The notes: generated from the sequence alone by a model not told the origin. A stretch of DNA of 64,000 nt from an uncultured Odoribacter sp. (GCA_910578985.1 CAJTSF010000003.1:62001-126000); one strand, 5' to 3'; numbered from the stretch's first letter, positions 18,268 through 26,979 are shown. Made by a program: numbers and translations.

Positions 18268-18300
18268 GAAAGCCGGATGTTTCATCCGGCTTTTCTTTTT
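18268..18300 (+). terminator. Terminator after tRNA-Gly
   Basis: GCCGGATG and CATCCGGC form an 8-bp GC-rich stem with a small loop, followed by TTTTCTTTTT. Confidence 0.9.
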
Positions 18301-18406
18301 GTCTTTTCCCGTCCGTGGATGCTTGAATATTTTACCGAAAATCCCCTTTTTTCCTGCTGATTCCCCCTTTTTTCCTATCCCGCCTCTCCCTTACTCCCGC
18401 AAGGGA

Positions 18407-18475
18407 TTACAAGGGGTCACTTCAAGTTCACCTTTTAATCACCTATTGATCACTTATTGGTTACCTATTGGTTTG
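18407..18475. repeat. Degenerate array with 11-bp period (array 1)
   Basis: The tetramer TTAC/TCAC recurs at 18407, 18417, 18428, 18439, 18450 and 18461, at steps of 10, 11, 11, 11 and 11; adjacent units such as ACCTATTGATC and ACTTATTGGTT are similar along their whole length. It lies in a gene-free stretch (18266-18609) between the tRNA-Gly terminator and a promoter. A second array with the same period occurs at 34.9-35.1 kb. The remainder of this gap (18301-18406, C- and T-rich) shows nothing I can name. Confidence 0.7.
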
Positions 18476-18544
18476 ACAATAGGTCGGCAGGAAAAGATGA
18501 GCGGGTGGTTATCCGTAGAGATGAAGGGGAGTGGAAGAGGGCTG

Positions 18545-18576
18545 TTTGATAGTCATGAACATGCGTTGTAGCTTTG
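18545..18576 (+). promoter_or_regulatory. Consensus promoter in front of a gene fragment or small RNA
   Basis: TTTG at 18545-18548, a 20-base spacer and TAGCTTTG at 18569-18576 exactly match the Bacteroidetes promoter. Transcription should start near 18583. The only thing downstream on this strand is a short coding fragment and a hairpin. Confidence 0.75.
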
Positions 18577-18609
18577 TACACGTATCAAATAAGCTATCAA
18601 AGGATGAGC

Positions 18610-18673
18610 ATGACACCTGAGGAAGTTTTGAAGAAATGGATAGATGGCTTTCAAGCCGCTGATGCGGTTTGTT
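18610..18673 (+). pseudogene. Truncated start of an NTF2/SnoaL-like gene, ending in a hairpin (or small RNA)
   Basis: Behind a consensus promoter and an AAAGGA ribosome-binding-like site, the frame from 18610 opens MTPEEVLKKWIDGFQAADA, which looks like the first helix of NTF2/SnoaL-like (nuclear transport factor 2 fold) proteins. The family then needs about 100 more residues, but here AAGCCGC...GCGGTTT forms a hairpin followed by GTTTTT (18650-18673), and the coding similarity stops, running into the 3' end of the opposite MerR gene. Either a gene remnant left by a deletion or a short regulatory transcript of about 90 bases. The family resemblance is from pattern memory over only 19 residues. 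Confidence 0.35.
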
Positions 18674-18674
18674 T

Positions 18675-19013
18675 TTACCCTCCGATTTGTTCTTTGATGG
18701 CGAGGAGTTCTTCGCGGATGTGCTTGAGGCGTTTGACGATTTCGAAATTCTGTTCGGTTTCCGTCTTCTTTTCCTTGAGTTTTTGTTGGGCGCCTTTGAG
18801 CGTCATGCCCCGTTCTTTGACGAGGTGGTAGATGAGGTGGAAGTTGTCGATGTCCGATTTGGTGAACTGGCGGTTGCCTTTTTTGTTCTTGTGGGGTTTG
18901 ATGATGTCGAACTCTTTTTCCCAAAAACGGATGAGAGAGGGGTTTACTCCGAACATCTCGGCGACTTCGCCGATGGAGTAGTATACTTTGAGTGTGGTTT
19001 TTTCCTGTTCCAT
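18675..19013 (-). CDS. MerR-family transcriptional regulator
   Basis: A 112-residue DNA-binding protein: the winged helix-turn-helix YSIGEVAEMFGVNPSLIRFWEKEFD followed by GNRQFTKSDIDNFHLIYHLVKERGMTLKGAQQKL is a canonical MerR N-domain, and a short coiled-coil dimerisation helix ends it. There is no effector domain, as in small Bacteroidetes MerR proteins placed behind an M23 peptidase gene. It starts 5 bases after that gene's stop codon on the same strand, so the two are co-transcribed. The target is unknown. Confidence 0.92.
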   Translation of the reverse strand: MEQEKTTLKVYYSIGEVAEMFGVNPSLIRFWEKEFDIIKPHKNKKGNRQFTKSDIDNFHLIYHLVKERGMTLKGAQQKLKEKKTETEQNFEIVKRLKHIREELLAIKEQIGG

Positions 19014-19018
19014 GATGA

Positions 19019-19990
19019 TTAGTCCATTGTTTGACCGTTGTTGTTGGCTGCTTCGACGAGGCGTTCGTACTCTTCCGCGGAGAGGTCGTTGAAGTAGTAG
19101 TTGATGGGGTTCACGGGATGTCCGTTGCGGCGGACTTCGTAGTGGATGTGGGGACCGGTGGATTGTCCGGTGTTACCCAGATAGCCGATGATGTCGCCTC
19201 GTTTGACCTTCTGTCCGGGACGGACGTTGTATTGGTCGAGGTGGGCGTAGAGGGTGTGGTAGTTGAATCCGTGGTCGATTTCCACGCATTTGCCGTAGCC
19301 GCTCCGGTTTTTGGCGGAGTGTACCTTGCCGTTTCCGGTGGCGTAGATGGGAGTGCCGATGGGTCCGGAGAAGTCCATGCCGGCATGGAGCTTGACGGTC
19401 TTGTAGATGGGGTGGATGCGGTTGCCGTAGGAGGAGGCGAAGCGTATGGATTTGTTGTTCAGGGAGACGGGGGGGATAGCGGGAATGGAGGCGAGCATGT
19501 CCATTTTATTACGGACGAGGTATTCCACTTCATCGTAGGAACGGCTCTGGATGTACATGGCTTTGGAGAGGGCATCGAGTTTTTTGGAGGTGTTGATGAT
19601 GAGTTCCGCGTTGTCCATGTTGCGGAGGGCTTCGTATTTGTTGTTGCCGCCGGTGCCGCCGTTCCGGATGGAGACGTCGATGGGGTCGGCTTCGAAGATG
19701 ACGCGGTAGATGTTGTCGTCGCGTTTCTCCAGCCCGGTCAGAATGCCGTCGAGGCGGTCGATTTCAGTGTTCAACAGGTTGTATTGGGCGAGGATTTCGT
19801 CCTTTTCCCGCCGGAGGGCTTTTTCTTTGGGGGATTCGATGACGGAGGAGATGGCGAAATAGAGCACCAGCGCGAGGGAGAGGCTTTGGAAAAATTTAAT
19901 GCTCAAGGATATGAGCCGTTTGCCTATGGTTGTATGTATCTTGTCGTATGAGAGGGTTTCCGGATTGAATCGATAGCCTGTTTTTCCCAT
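19019..19990 (-). CDS. M23 (LytM) family metallopeptidase, membrane-anchored
   Basis: A 323-residue protein with one membrane segment near residues 28-48, a coiled-coil region (KEKALRREKDEILAQYNLLNTEIDRLDG) and a C-terminal LytM domain. The zinc ligands are in HAGMDFSGPIG (HxxxD) and GPHIHYEV (HxH), with YHTLYAHL between them, so it appears catalytically intact, unlike EnvC/NlpD-type activators. It likely cuts peptide crosslinks in peptidoglycan during growth or division. It shares an operon with the MerR gene and a divergent promoter region with alaS. Confidence 0.93.
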   Translation of the reverse strand: MGKTGYRFNPETLSYDKIHTTIGKRLISLSIKFFQSLSLALVLYFAISSVIESPKEKALRREKDEILAQYNLLNTEIDRLDGILTGLEKRDDNIYRVIFEADPIDVSIRNGGTGGNNKYEALRNMDNAELIINTSKKLDALSKAMYIQSRSYDEVEYLVRNKMDMLASIPAIPPVSLNNKSIRFASSYGNRIHPIYKTVKLHAGMDFSGPIGTPIYATGNGKVHSAKNRSGYGKCVEIDHGFNYHTLYAHLDQYNVRPGQKVKRGDIIGYLGNTGQSTGPHIHYEVRRNGHPVNPINYYFNDLSAEEYERLVEAANNNGQTMD

Positions 19991-20010
19991 TTTTCGTATT
20001 AATTTGAGAT

Positions 20011-20049
20011 TTTGTGTGCAAAGTTAAAGAAATAATCTAATTTTGCAAT
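20011..20049. promoter_or_regulatory. Divergent promoters for the M23 peptidase and alaS
   Basis: On the - strand, ATTG (20049-20046), 19 bases, TAACTTTG (20026-20019) points to the M23 gene. On the + strand, TAATTTTG (20038-20045) points to alaS, with a TTTG at 20011-20014 that is 23 bases upstream, slightly far. The two sites interleave. Confidence 0.65.
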
Positions 20050-20099
20050 TCTGTTGAAGCAGATAGTTTGAAGATAGACCTTATTTATATGTTTAAAGT

Positions 20100-22736
20100 A
20101 TGATGAAATCAGCTGAAATCAGACAGAAGTTTCTGGACTTTTTTGAGGGTAAAGGGCATACGATTGTGCCTTCGGCGCCGATGGTGGTGAAGGATGATCC
20201 GACGTTGATGTTTACGAACGCGGGGATGAATCAGTTCAAGGATGTGATTTTGGGCAATATTGCGCCGAAGAGTCGGCGGGTGGCGGATTCGCAGAAGTGC
20301 CTGCGGGTGTCGGGAAAGCACAATGACCTGGAGGAGGTGGGGCACGACACGTATCATCATACGATGTTCGAGATGTTGGGCAATTGGTCGTTCGGGGATT
20401 ATTTCAAGGAGCATGCCATTCAGTATGCCTGGGAATTTCTGACTGTGGAGATGGGGTTGGAGAAGGAGCGGCTGTATGCCACGGTGTTCGAGGGAAGTGC
20501 CGACGACGGGCTGGCAGGGGATGAGGAGGCACGCCGGATTTGGCTGAATTATCTGCCGGAGGAACGGATTCTGAACGGCAACAAGAAGGATAATTTCTGG
20601 GAGATGGGGGATATGGGTCCCTGCGGTCCGTGTTCCGAGATTCACATCGATTTGAGACCGGATGCGGAACGGGCGTTGAAACCGGGGCGGGAGTTGGTGA
20701 ACCGGGATAATCCGCTGGTGATAGAAATCTGGAACCTGGTGTTCATGCAGTTCAACCGGAAGGCGGACGGTAGTCTGGAGAACCTGCCGAACCACCATGT
20801 GGACACAGGGATGGGTTTCGAGCGTCTGTGCATGGCGGTGCAGGGAAAGACGTCGAATTATGACACGGATGTGTTTACGCCGATTATCGACGAGGTGGCG
20901 CGGTTGAGCGGGATGCGCTATGGCGCGGAACGGGAGACGGACGTGGCGATGCGCGTGGTGGCGGACCATCTGCGGACGATAGCCTTTTCGATTACGGACG
21001 GACAGTTGCCGTCGAACGTGAAAGCGGGCTATGTCATCCGGCGAATCTTGCGCCGGGCGGTGCGCTATGCGTACACTTACCTGAACCAGAAGGAGGCGTT
21101 CATGTACCGGTTGGTGCCGGTGTTGATTGAGGTGATGGGCAGGCACTATCCGGAGTTGAAGGCGCAGCAGGAACTGGTGGAGAATGTCATCCGGGAGGAG
21201 GAGAACGCTTTCCTGCGTACGTTGGACAAAGGAATCCGGTTGCTGGACAAGATTGTCGAGACGACGAAGGCGGAGAATTATGTGACGGTTCCGGGAAATG
21301 TGGCGTTCGAATTGTATGATACGTACGGATTCCCGTTGGATTTGACGGAACTGATACTGCGGGAGCAGGGGCTGGTGGTGAACCGCCGGGAGTTCCAGGC
21401 GGAAATGGAGGCGCAGAAGGCGCGTTCTCGTTCGGCGGCGTCGGTGGATACGGATGACTGGATCGAGTTGAGGGCGGATGATGTGCAGGAGTTTGTGGGA
21501 TATGATTTTACTGAGGTGGAGGTGATGATTACGCGTTACCGCAAGGTGGTGACAAAGAGCAGGACGTTGTACCACTTGGTATTCAATATAACCCCTTTCT
21601 ACGGAGAAGGGGGAGGACAGGTCGGAGATTCCGGCGTGCTGATAGGCGGGGAGGAGACGGTGCGTGTGCTGGATACGAAAAAAGAGAACGGGCTGACCAT
21701 TCATATCGTGGAGCGTTTGCCGGAGGATGTCACCCGGACTTTTGTGGCGCGGGTGGATGAACACCGCAGGGTGCTGACTGCGAACAACCATACGGCGACG
21801 CACTTGCTGGATTATGCCTTGCGGAAAGTGCTGGGCACGCATGTGGAGCAGAAAGGTTCTTTTGTGAGCGACGAGCATCTGCGTTTCGACTTTTCGCATT
21901 TCCAAAAAGTGACGGACGAGGAATTGGCGGAGGTGGAGGGAATTGTGAACCGGCTGGTGCGGCGGAATATCCCGTTGGAGGAGTTCCGCGCGATTCCGAT
22001 TGCGAGCGCGCAGAAGATGGGTGCCATTGCGATTTTCGGGGAGAAGTATGGGGATTTGGTGCGGGTCATCAAGTACGGGGATTCGGTGGAATTGTGCGGG
22101 GGTACGCATGTGGCGGCGACAGGGCAGATCGGTTTTTTCAAGATATTGTCGGAAAGTTCGGTGTCGGCGGGAGTGCGGCGCATCGAAGCGATTACGGCAG
22201 ACAAGGCGGAGGAGTATGTAAATAATACATTTAACAATATCCGTATGATGGAAAAGTTGTTTAAGTGTAACAAAAATTTATTTGAATCCGTAAGATTGCT
22301 TGTAGAAGAGAACGAGGGATTGAGGAAAGAGGCGGAGAAATTGGTGAGGGAGGGGTTGCAGGTGACGAAAGAACGGTTGAAGAATCAGCGGAAAGTGTAC
22401 CGGGATGTGAATGTGATGGTGGGGATACTTCCGATACAGCCTGCCTTGGTGAAGGATCTTGCGTTCCAGTTGAAGGGAGAGTATGAGAAATTGGTGTTTG
22501 TGGTAGGGGGTGTTTATGGAGGCAAACCGCATTTGACGGTGATGATCAGCAACGGGTTGGCGGAAGAGTTGGAATTGAATGCCGGTCAGATTGTACGGGA
22601 AGCTGCCCAGGAGATGAAGGGAGGAGGAGGAGGACAGGCGTTCTTTGCAACAGCGGGAGGTTCCGATCCGGATGGAGTGGAACGGGCGGTGGAAAAGGCG
22701 GAGAAGTTAATCACGAGGAAGTTGGAGATGGATTAA
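20100..22736 (+). CDS. alaS: Alanine--tRNA ligase
   Basis: An 878-residue class II synthetase charging tRNA-Ala. The start is one of two adjacent ATGs (20100, 20103). Catalytic-core motifs FTNAGMNQFKDVILG and GMGFERL appear early. The editing domain has the zinc ligands NNHTATHLL and VELCGGTHVAATG, and the C-terminal DHHA1/C-Ala domain ends with MKGGGGGQAFFATAGG. Length is the usual one. The gene stands alone between its promoter and the OmpA/TPR lipoprotein gene. Confidence 0.98.
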   Translation: MMKSAEIRQKFLDFFEGKGHTIVPSAPMVVKDDPTLMFTNAGMNQFKDVILGNIAPKSRRVADSQKCLRVSGKHNDLEEVGHDTYHHTMFEMLGNWSFGDYFKEHAIQYAWEFLTVEMGLEKERLYATVFEGSADDGLAGDEEARRIWLNYLPEERILNGNKKDNFWEMGDMGPCGPCSEIHIDLRPDAERALKPGRELVNRDNPLVIEIWNLVFMQFNRKADGSLENLPNHHVDTGMGFERLCMAVQGKTSNYDTDVFTPIIDEVARLSGMRYGAERETDVAMRVVADHLRTIAFSITDGQLPSNVKAGYVIRRILRRAVRYAYTYLNQKEAFMYRLVPVLIEVMGRHYPELKAQQELVENVIREEENAFLRTLDKGIRLLDKIVETTKAENYVTVPGNVAFELYDTYGFPLDLTELILREQGLVVNRREFQAEMEAQKARSRSAASVDTDDWIELRADDVQEFVGYDFTEVEVMITRYRKVVTKSRTLYHLVFNITPFYGEGGGQVGDSGVLIGGEETVRVLDTKKENGLTIHIVERLPEDVTRTFVARVDEHRRVLTANNHTATHLLDYALRKVLGTHVEQKGSFVSDEHLRFDFSHFQKVTDEELAEVEGIVNRLVRRNIPLEEFRAIPIASAQKMGAIAIFGEKYGDLVRVIKYGDSVELCGGTHVAATGQIGFFKILSESSVSAGVRRIEAITADKAEEYVNNTFNNIRMMEKLFKCNKNLFESVRLLVEENEGLRKEAEKLVREGLQVTKERLKNQRKVYRDVNVMVGILPIQPALVKDLAFQLKGEYEKLVFVVGGVYGGKPHLTVMISNGLAEELELNAGQIVREAAQEMKGGGGGQAFFATAGGSDPDGVERAVEKAEKLITRKLEMD

Positions 22737-22782
22737 TTTTTAATATTTTTCGCCAAAATGTGCGGGTTTGATATTTTTTATT

Positions 22783-22790
22783 TACATTTG
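22783..22790 (+). promoter_or_regulatory. -7 promoter element for the OmpA/TPR lipoprotein
   Basis: TACATTTG fits TAnnTTTG and would give a 5' leader of about 40 bases before the ATG at 22839. No clear TTTG at -33. Confidence 0.5.
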
Positions 22791-22838
22791 CTTGCTGAAT
22801 AGAGCGATAGATTGAGTATTTAAATAAATTTAGTGATT

Positions 22839-24563
22839 ATGAAAAGAACATTGAGAACTGTTGCTGTGCTGACAGTTGCAGGAATGGTGGTTTCATCTTG
22901 TGCATCTTTGAAGAAGATGAAACAAATGGAGGAAAACATTGTTTACAAGGTTACTCCTGAAGTATTGGAAGCAAAAGGTGGAATGGTGGATTTGAAAATC
23001 GACGCTACGATTCCCCAGAAGTATTTCATCAAGAAAGCTACTTTAGTAGCCACTCCGGTATTGAAATTTGCCGACGGTGGGGAAAAAGCTTACGAGCCGA
23101 AGACTTTCCAAGGTGAAAGCGTACAGGGAAACAACGAAGTGGTGCCGTATGCAGAAGGCAAAACCGTATCTTACAACGGAACGGTGGCTTACGAAGAAGG
23201 CATGCGTGTGTCCGGGTTGTATGTGAAGTTCGTCGGAACGAAAGGTGCTTCCACGATTGAATACGAATCAAGAAAAATCGCTGACGGTGTGATTGCTACC
23301 GCTACATTGGTGAACAACGATCCGGCTACGACCATCGGTAAAGACAACTTCGAACGCATCACGAAGGAAACGAAAGAGGCTGCTATCTTTTATTTGATCA
23401 ACTCTGCTGAGATTCGTTCCAAAGAAATGCGCTCTGCGGACATCAAGGCAATGGAGAAATACCTCAAAGATGTCAAGGCTGCCGAAAATATGGAATTGAA
23501 GAGCATTGAGGTTCAGTCTTACGCTTCTCCGGACGGTCCGCTGAAACTGAATGACAAATTGGCTAACAGCCGTGAAAATGCTGCCGACAAGTTCGTGAAG
23601 AACAGCATGAGAAAGAACAAAGTGGACGAATATAAAAATGCCGATTTCTTTAAGAAATATGTGGTAGCTGAAGACTGGGAAGGCTTCAAGAAAGCTATGG
23701 AAGAGTCCAATATCCGCGACAAAGAATTGATTCTGCGCGTGTTGTCTATGCATTCCGACCCGGACGTGAGAGAGCAGGAAATCAAGAAGATTGCTTCTGT
23801 ATATTCTGTTGTAGCTGATCAGGTACTGCCGAAACTGAGACGTTCCAAATTTATCGTAAATGTAGACCGTATCGGTAAATCCGACGAGCAATTGCGTGAG
23901 TTGGCTAAATCCAATCCGGCTGAATTGAACGTGGAAGAGTTGCTGTATGCCGCCACCTTGTTCGAGGACAACGCTGACCAGTTGGCTGTTTATGAAGCTG
24001 CCAAGAAGCAGTTCCCGGAAGACTGGAGAGGTTTCAACGATGCCGGTATGGTATTGTTCGAAATGGGTAAAGTGAACAACGCGAAGGCTGATTTCCAGAA
24101 AGCCGACCAGTTGTCTGCCAACAACAAAGTGGTGAAAAACAACTTGGGTGCCGTGGCTCTGAAGAACGGTAACATCAAGGAAGCTGAAGTATTGTTCGGT
24201 GCGGCTGCCGGTGCAGGCGACGAAGTGAACTACAACAAAGGCATCATCGCTATCATGAAGGGTGACTATAAGACTGCCGTAAGCCTGTTCGGCAAATGCA
24301 ACTGCACGAATGCCGCTTTGGCTAACCTGCTGGCAGGAAACAACAGTGAAGCTGCCAAGAAATTGGCTGCCAACGAAAGCGCTTGCCCGATGGTACCCTA
24401 CTTGAAAGCCGTAGTTGCTGCACGCAACAACGATGCCAACGGAGTACTTTCCAACCTGAAAGCTGCTTGCGCTAAGGATGTGAAATTGAAAAAAATGGCT
24501 GCTACCGATATGGAGTTTGCCAAATGGTTTGAAAATTCAGACTTCCAGGCTATTGTAAAATAA
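22839..24563 (+). CDS. OmpA-like/TPR outer-membrane lipoprotein, apparently highly expressed
   Basis: A 574-residue lipoprotein (lipobox VVSSC in MKRTLRTVAVLTVAGMVVSSC). Residues to about 180 are beta-rich; residues about 185-260 resemble an OmpA C-terminal peptidoglycan-binding domain (KSIEVQSYASPDGPLKLNDK, then LANSRENAADKFV); the C-terminal third has TPR-like helices (DWRGFNDAGMVLFEMGKVNNAKADF). It probably anchors the outer membrane to peptidoglycan. Codon use is strikingly restricted compared with neighbouring genes (GCT, GGT, AAC, GAA, CTG favoured), a sign of high expression. A strong terminator follows, so it is monocistronic. Confidence 0.75.
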   Translation: MKRTLRTVAVLTVAGMVVSSCASLKKMKQMEENIVYKVTPEVLEAKGGMVDLKIDATIPQKYFIKKATLVATPVLKFADGGEKAYEPKTFQGESVQGNNEVVPYAEGKTVSYNGTVAYEEGMRVSGLYVKFVGTKGASTIEYESRKIADGVIATATLVNNDPATTIGKDNFERITKETKEAAIFYLINSAEIRSKEMRSADIKAMEKYLKDVKAAENMELKSIEVQSYASPDGPLKLNDKLANSRENAADKFVKNSMRKNKVDEYKNADFFKKYVVAEDWEGFKKAMEESNIRDKELILRVLSMHSDPDVREQEIKKIASVYSVVADQVLPKLRRSKFIVNVDRIGKSDEQLRELAKSNPAELNVEELLYAATLFEDNADQLAVYEAAKKQFPEDWRGFNDAGMVLFEMGKVNNAKADFQKADQLSANNKVVKNNLGAVALKNGNIKEAEVLFGAAAGAGDEVNYNKGIIAIMKGDYKTAVSLFGKCNCTNAALANLLAGNNSEAAKKLAANESACPMVPYLKAVVAARNNDANGVLSNLKAACAKDVKLKKMAATDMEFAKWFENSDFQAIVK

Positions 24564-24585
24564 AAGCATACGATAGAACGGATAG

Positions 24586-24637
24586 AAAAGGTTAAAAGCA
24601 CGAGGTTTATCGCCTCTTGCTTTTAACCTTTTTTCTT
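24586..24637 (+). terminator. Strong terminator after the OmpA/TPR lipoprotein gene
   Basis: A 15-bp perfect stem (24586-24600 with 24618-24632) containing AAGGTTAAAAGCA, an inner GAGG/CCTC extension, and a following T-rich run. Confidence 0.9.
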
Positions 24638-24702
24638 TTAACTTGTCATTTCTCTCCACAGGGTTTATATTTTCTTTAACTACGTATATTGACGCATTCT
24701 TC

Positions 24703-24710
24703 TATTTTTG
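24703..24710 (+). promoter_or_regulatory. -7 promoter element for the TlpA-like gene
   Basis: TATTTTTG fits TAnnTTTG and lies 39 bases before the chosen ATG at 24750, supporting that start over the in-frame codon at 24708, which would lie inside the promoter. Confidence 0.55.
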
Positions 24711-24749
24711 TGCAGTCGAAGTTTGTATAACTTGGCATCAGTGGACGAT

Positions 24750-26084
24750 ATGAGAAACACGGCGATTTGTTTTGTATTTTATTTATTATTTTTTTCTTGT
24801 TCCCCTGACCGTACGGTGCAAATCAGCGGGCGTATGGAGAACGGGGACTCCATTGTCAGCATCTGGGCGGAGGACAGCATTTATAATTTCCCCGTGGATG
24901 AGAACCGTTTTTTTTCGGGTAAAGTGAAGATGACCCGTAGCGGGTATGCCACGCTTTTGCATAATTCGTTGAACCTCTATTTGTCACCGGGGGAAGATTT
25001 GGAGATTTATATGGATGCTTTGAATTTTTCCGGTTCGCTTTATTTCCGGGGAAGCCTGGGAGGCATGAATAACTATCTGAAGGAGCAGGAGGTGGCTGTC
25101 TTTTTCGACAAGAGGGATTACGAGTTGGGGGAGAAGGAATTTGTCGGCAAGATGAAAAGGTTGATCAGCGAGAAAATGCAGTTGCTGGAAGCGAAGAATT
25201 TTGATCCTGCCTTTACGCGCCTGGAGCGGGAGCGCATCTGTTATTCGATAGCGGATCGGATGTTGTATTACCCTTTTTACCGGCAGATGACCTTGCAGGA
25301 GGAATATGTTCCCGGACCGGATTTGACGGATTTTCTATCTTCTTTTTCGTTGAATAACGATGAATTGTTCGGGTCTAAGGATTACCGTTCGTTTTTATTG
25401 AATTACGTTTGGTTCCAACGTGTAGATTGGAATGACAATCGACGTATGAGTTCTTTCGACGGGGTATTGAATTATGTGCTTGCCACTGTCACGAATCCTG
25501 CGATAAAAGACTTTTTGCTGATGGAAATCGTTTACCGGTCTATTTGGGAGAATAACGGCTTGGACGGCGCTGATTACCTGTTGTCGGTTTTTCGGAGAGA
25601 GTGCTCGGATCGGAAGAAAGTGGCGTATATGGAGGAAATCATCGGGCAGTGGGAGAGAATCGTGCCGGGGAAACCGGCGCCTGATTTTGAACTGGCGGAC
25701 CGGCAGGGCAGGAAGATTGTGCTGAAAGATTTCAGCGGTTCTTATTTGTATGTCATGGTTTGGGCGACATGGTGTATGCCTTGCAAGTCGGAATTTTCTT
25801 ATTTGGGATGGTTGCAGCGAAAGTACAACGGCAGGAATATCCGTTTCCTGACCGTAGCGATAGATGCTCCGGAACATAAAGCGAAGTGGCGTGAGTTTAT
25901 GGACGGACATCCTTGTGCGGGCGTGCATGCTTTTGCGGATTCGGAAAATAATTTTAATAAAAACTACATGATTATCAGTGTGCCCCGCTTTATCTTCATT
26001 GCTCCGGACGGCACGATTATCGACTCCAACGCCCCTCGCCCTTCCGGGCAGATTTTGCAATATTTTGAGGCATTGAATATTTGA
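24750..26084 (+). CDS. TlpA-like thioredoxin-fold lipoprotein
   Basis: A 444-residue lipoprotein (MRNTAICFVFYLLFFSC). It has the same plan as the TlpA protein at 6.4-7.8 kb: an N-terminal DUF4369-like beta domain (VQISGRMENGDSIVSIW), a helical middle, and a C-terminal AhpC/TlpA domain (VPGKPAPDFELADRQGRK) with active-site motif WATWCMPCKSEF and the cis-proline region SVPRFIFIAPDG. It should work in the envelope as a thiol-disulfide oxidoreductase. The DUF4369-only protein follows, but with its own promoter. Confidence 0.88.
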   Translation: MRNTAICFVFYLLFFSCSPDRTVQISGRMENGDSIVSIWAEDSIYNFPVDENRFFSGKVKMTRSGYATLLHNSLNLYLSPGEDLEIYMDALNFSGSLYFRGSLGGMNNYLKEQEVAVFFDKRDYELGEKEFVGKMKRLISEKMQLLEAKNFDPAFTRLERERICYSIADRMLYYPFYRQMTLQEEYVPGPDLTDFLSSFSLNNDELFGSKDYRSFLLNYVWFQRVDWNDNRRMSSFDGVLNYVLATVTNPAIKDFLLMEIVYRSIWENNGLDGADYLLSVFRRECSDRKKVAYMEEIIGQWERIVPGKPAPDFELADRQGRKIVLKDFSGSYLYVMVWATWCMPCKSEFSYLGWLQRKYNGRNIRFLTVAIDAPEHKAKWREFMDGHPCAGVHAFADSENNFNKNYMIISVPRFIFIAPDGTIIDSNAPRPSGQILQYFEALNI

Positions 26085-26109
26085 TTTCAGGAAAAAATAC
26101 ATATCTTTG
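26080..26109 (+). promoter_or_regulatory. Promoter for the DUF4369 lipoprotein
   Basis: TTTG at 26080-26083, an 18-base spacer and TATCTTTG at 26102-26109; the TTTG overlaps the stop region of the preceding gene. Confidence 0.65.
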
Positions 26110-26139
26110 CCCGACTTATAAGATAATTACAGGATAAAA

Positions 26140-26823
26140 ATGAAAAAGATTTATTTGTTATTTGTCGTATTGGCGCTGGTTGTCAGTGCTTGTAATTCCG
26201 GTAAGGTAAAAATCAGAGGTGAAGTGAAGGGGTTGGACGGAACGGTAAAACTGATGGCTGAAATGCCCGGACAGCAAGGTGTTGTTGTCGTTATGGAAGA
26301 AGAAGTAAAGAATGGGAAAATTAATTTGGTGACCGACCAATTGGTCATTCCTGCACGGGTATGGATTGACATTGCCGGTTTGACTACGGTATCTACCATC
26401 GTCGATTCCAAAGACCAGATTTGGATACAGGGAAAAGCCAAATATCCCGACCAGATCGAGGTGAAAGGCTCGGGATTGGACAAGTTGTATAACGAGCAGA
26501 AAAAGTATTTCAAGGAAAAATTCGAAGGGCCGCTGGAGCCGATAGACAAGAATATACAGAAGTTGTTGAACAAGACGAACCGCACGGCAAACGATGAGGT
26601 GATGTTGGGTGTGTTCCAGTTACAACGGCAGCGTTATGTCCGTGCACGCGCCAATCATGCCAAGCATTTGATTGAAGCCAATCCGACGCAGGAACTGTCG
26701 CTTTTCCTGTTGCAGGATGAGTTGCAGGACAGCACGGAGTTGCAGAAACGCCTGTTCAAACTCATAGATGTTCCGAACAAAGAAAGTAATGTCTATAAAA
26801 CTGTGGCGGAGAAATTGCAATAA
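26140..26823 (+). CDS. DUF4369-like lipoprotein without a thioredoxin domain
   Basis: A 227-residue lipoprotein (lipobox VVSAC in a clear signal peptide). The first half (KVKIRGEVKGLDGTVKLMAEM) resembles the DUF4369 domain found at the N-terminus of TlpA-like proteins; the second half is helical and charged. The usual C-terminal thioredoxin domain is absent, and the gene ends cleanly with its own terminator, so it looks like a naturally short family member rather than a broken gene. Function unknown. Confidence 0.75.
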   Translation: MKKIYLLFVVLALVVSACNSGKVKIRGEVKGLDGTVKLMAEMPGQQGVVVVMEEEVKNGKINLVTDQLVIPARVWIDIAGLTTVSTIVDSKDQIWIQGKAKYPDQIEVKGSGLDKLYNEQKKYFKEKFEGPLEPIDKNIQKLLNKTNRTANDEVMLGVFQLQRQRYVRARANHAKHLIEANPTQELSLFLLQDELQDSTELQKRLFKLIDVPNKESNVYKTVAEKLQ

Positions 26824-26877
26824 GAATGAGACCATTTTAGTGGAATTGTTTCCCGTTTTTATTACTTAGTTGTTTTT

Positions 26878-26903
26878 AGGGGTGCTTCAGGCACCCCTTT
26901 TTC
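26878..26903 (+). terminator. Terminator after the DUF4369 lipoprotein
   Basis: AGGGGTGC pairs with GCACCCCT around a five-base loop and is followed by a TTTTT run. Confidence 0.9.
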
Positions 26904-26979
26904 TTCCTCTGTTTCGGCTGCCGGTATTTTGATTATTGAAGGATAAATACTATTTTTACGCGTATATATTCCGAGCGTC

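Noticed and set aside
18407..18475. Possible CRISPR array
   Set aside because: Units are only 11 bp, degenerate and without spacers; there are no cas genes in the window.
20109..22109. 666-residue open frame antisense to alaS
   Set aside because: It is a shadow of the alaS codon pattern; the translation is His/Arg/Gln-rich without domain character, and alaS is unambiguous.
26140..26823. DUF4369 protein as a truncated TlpA pseudogene
   Set aside because: It has its own promoter, an intact signal peptide and a terminator shortly after the stop codon, and no thioredoxin remnant follows.
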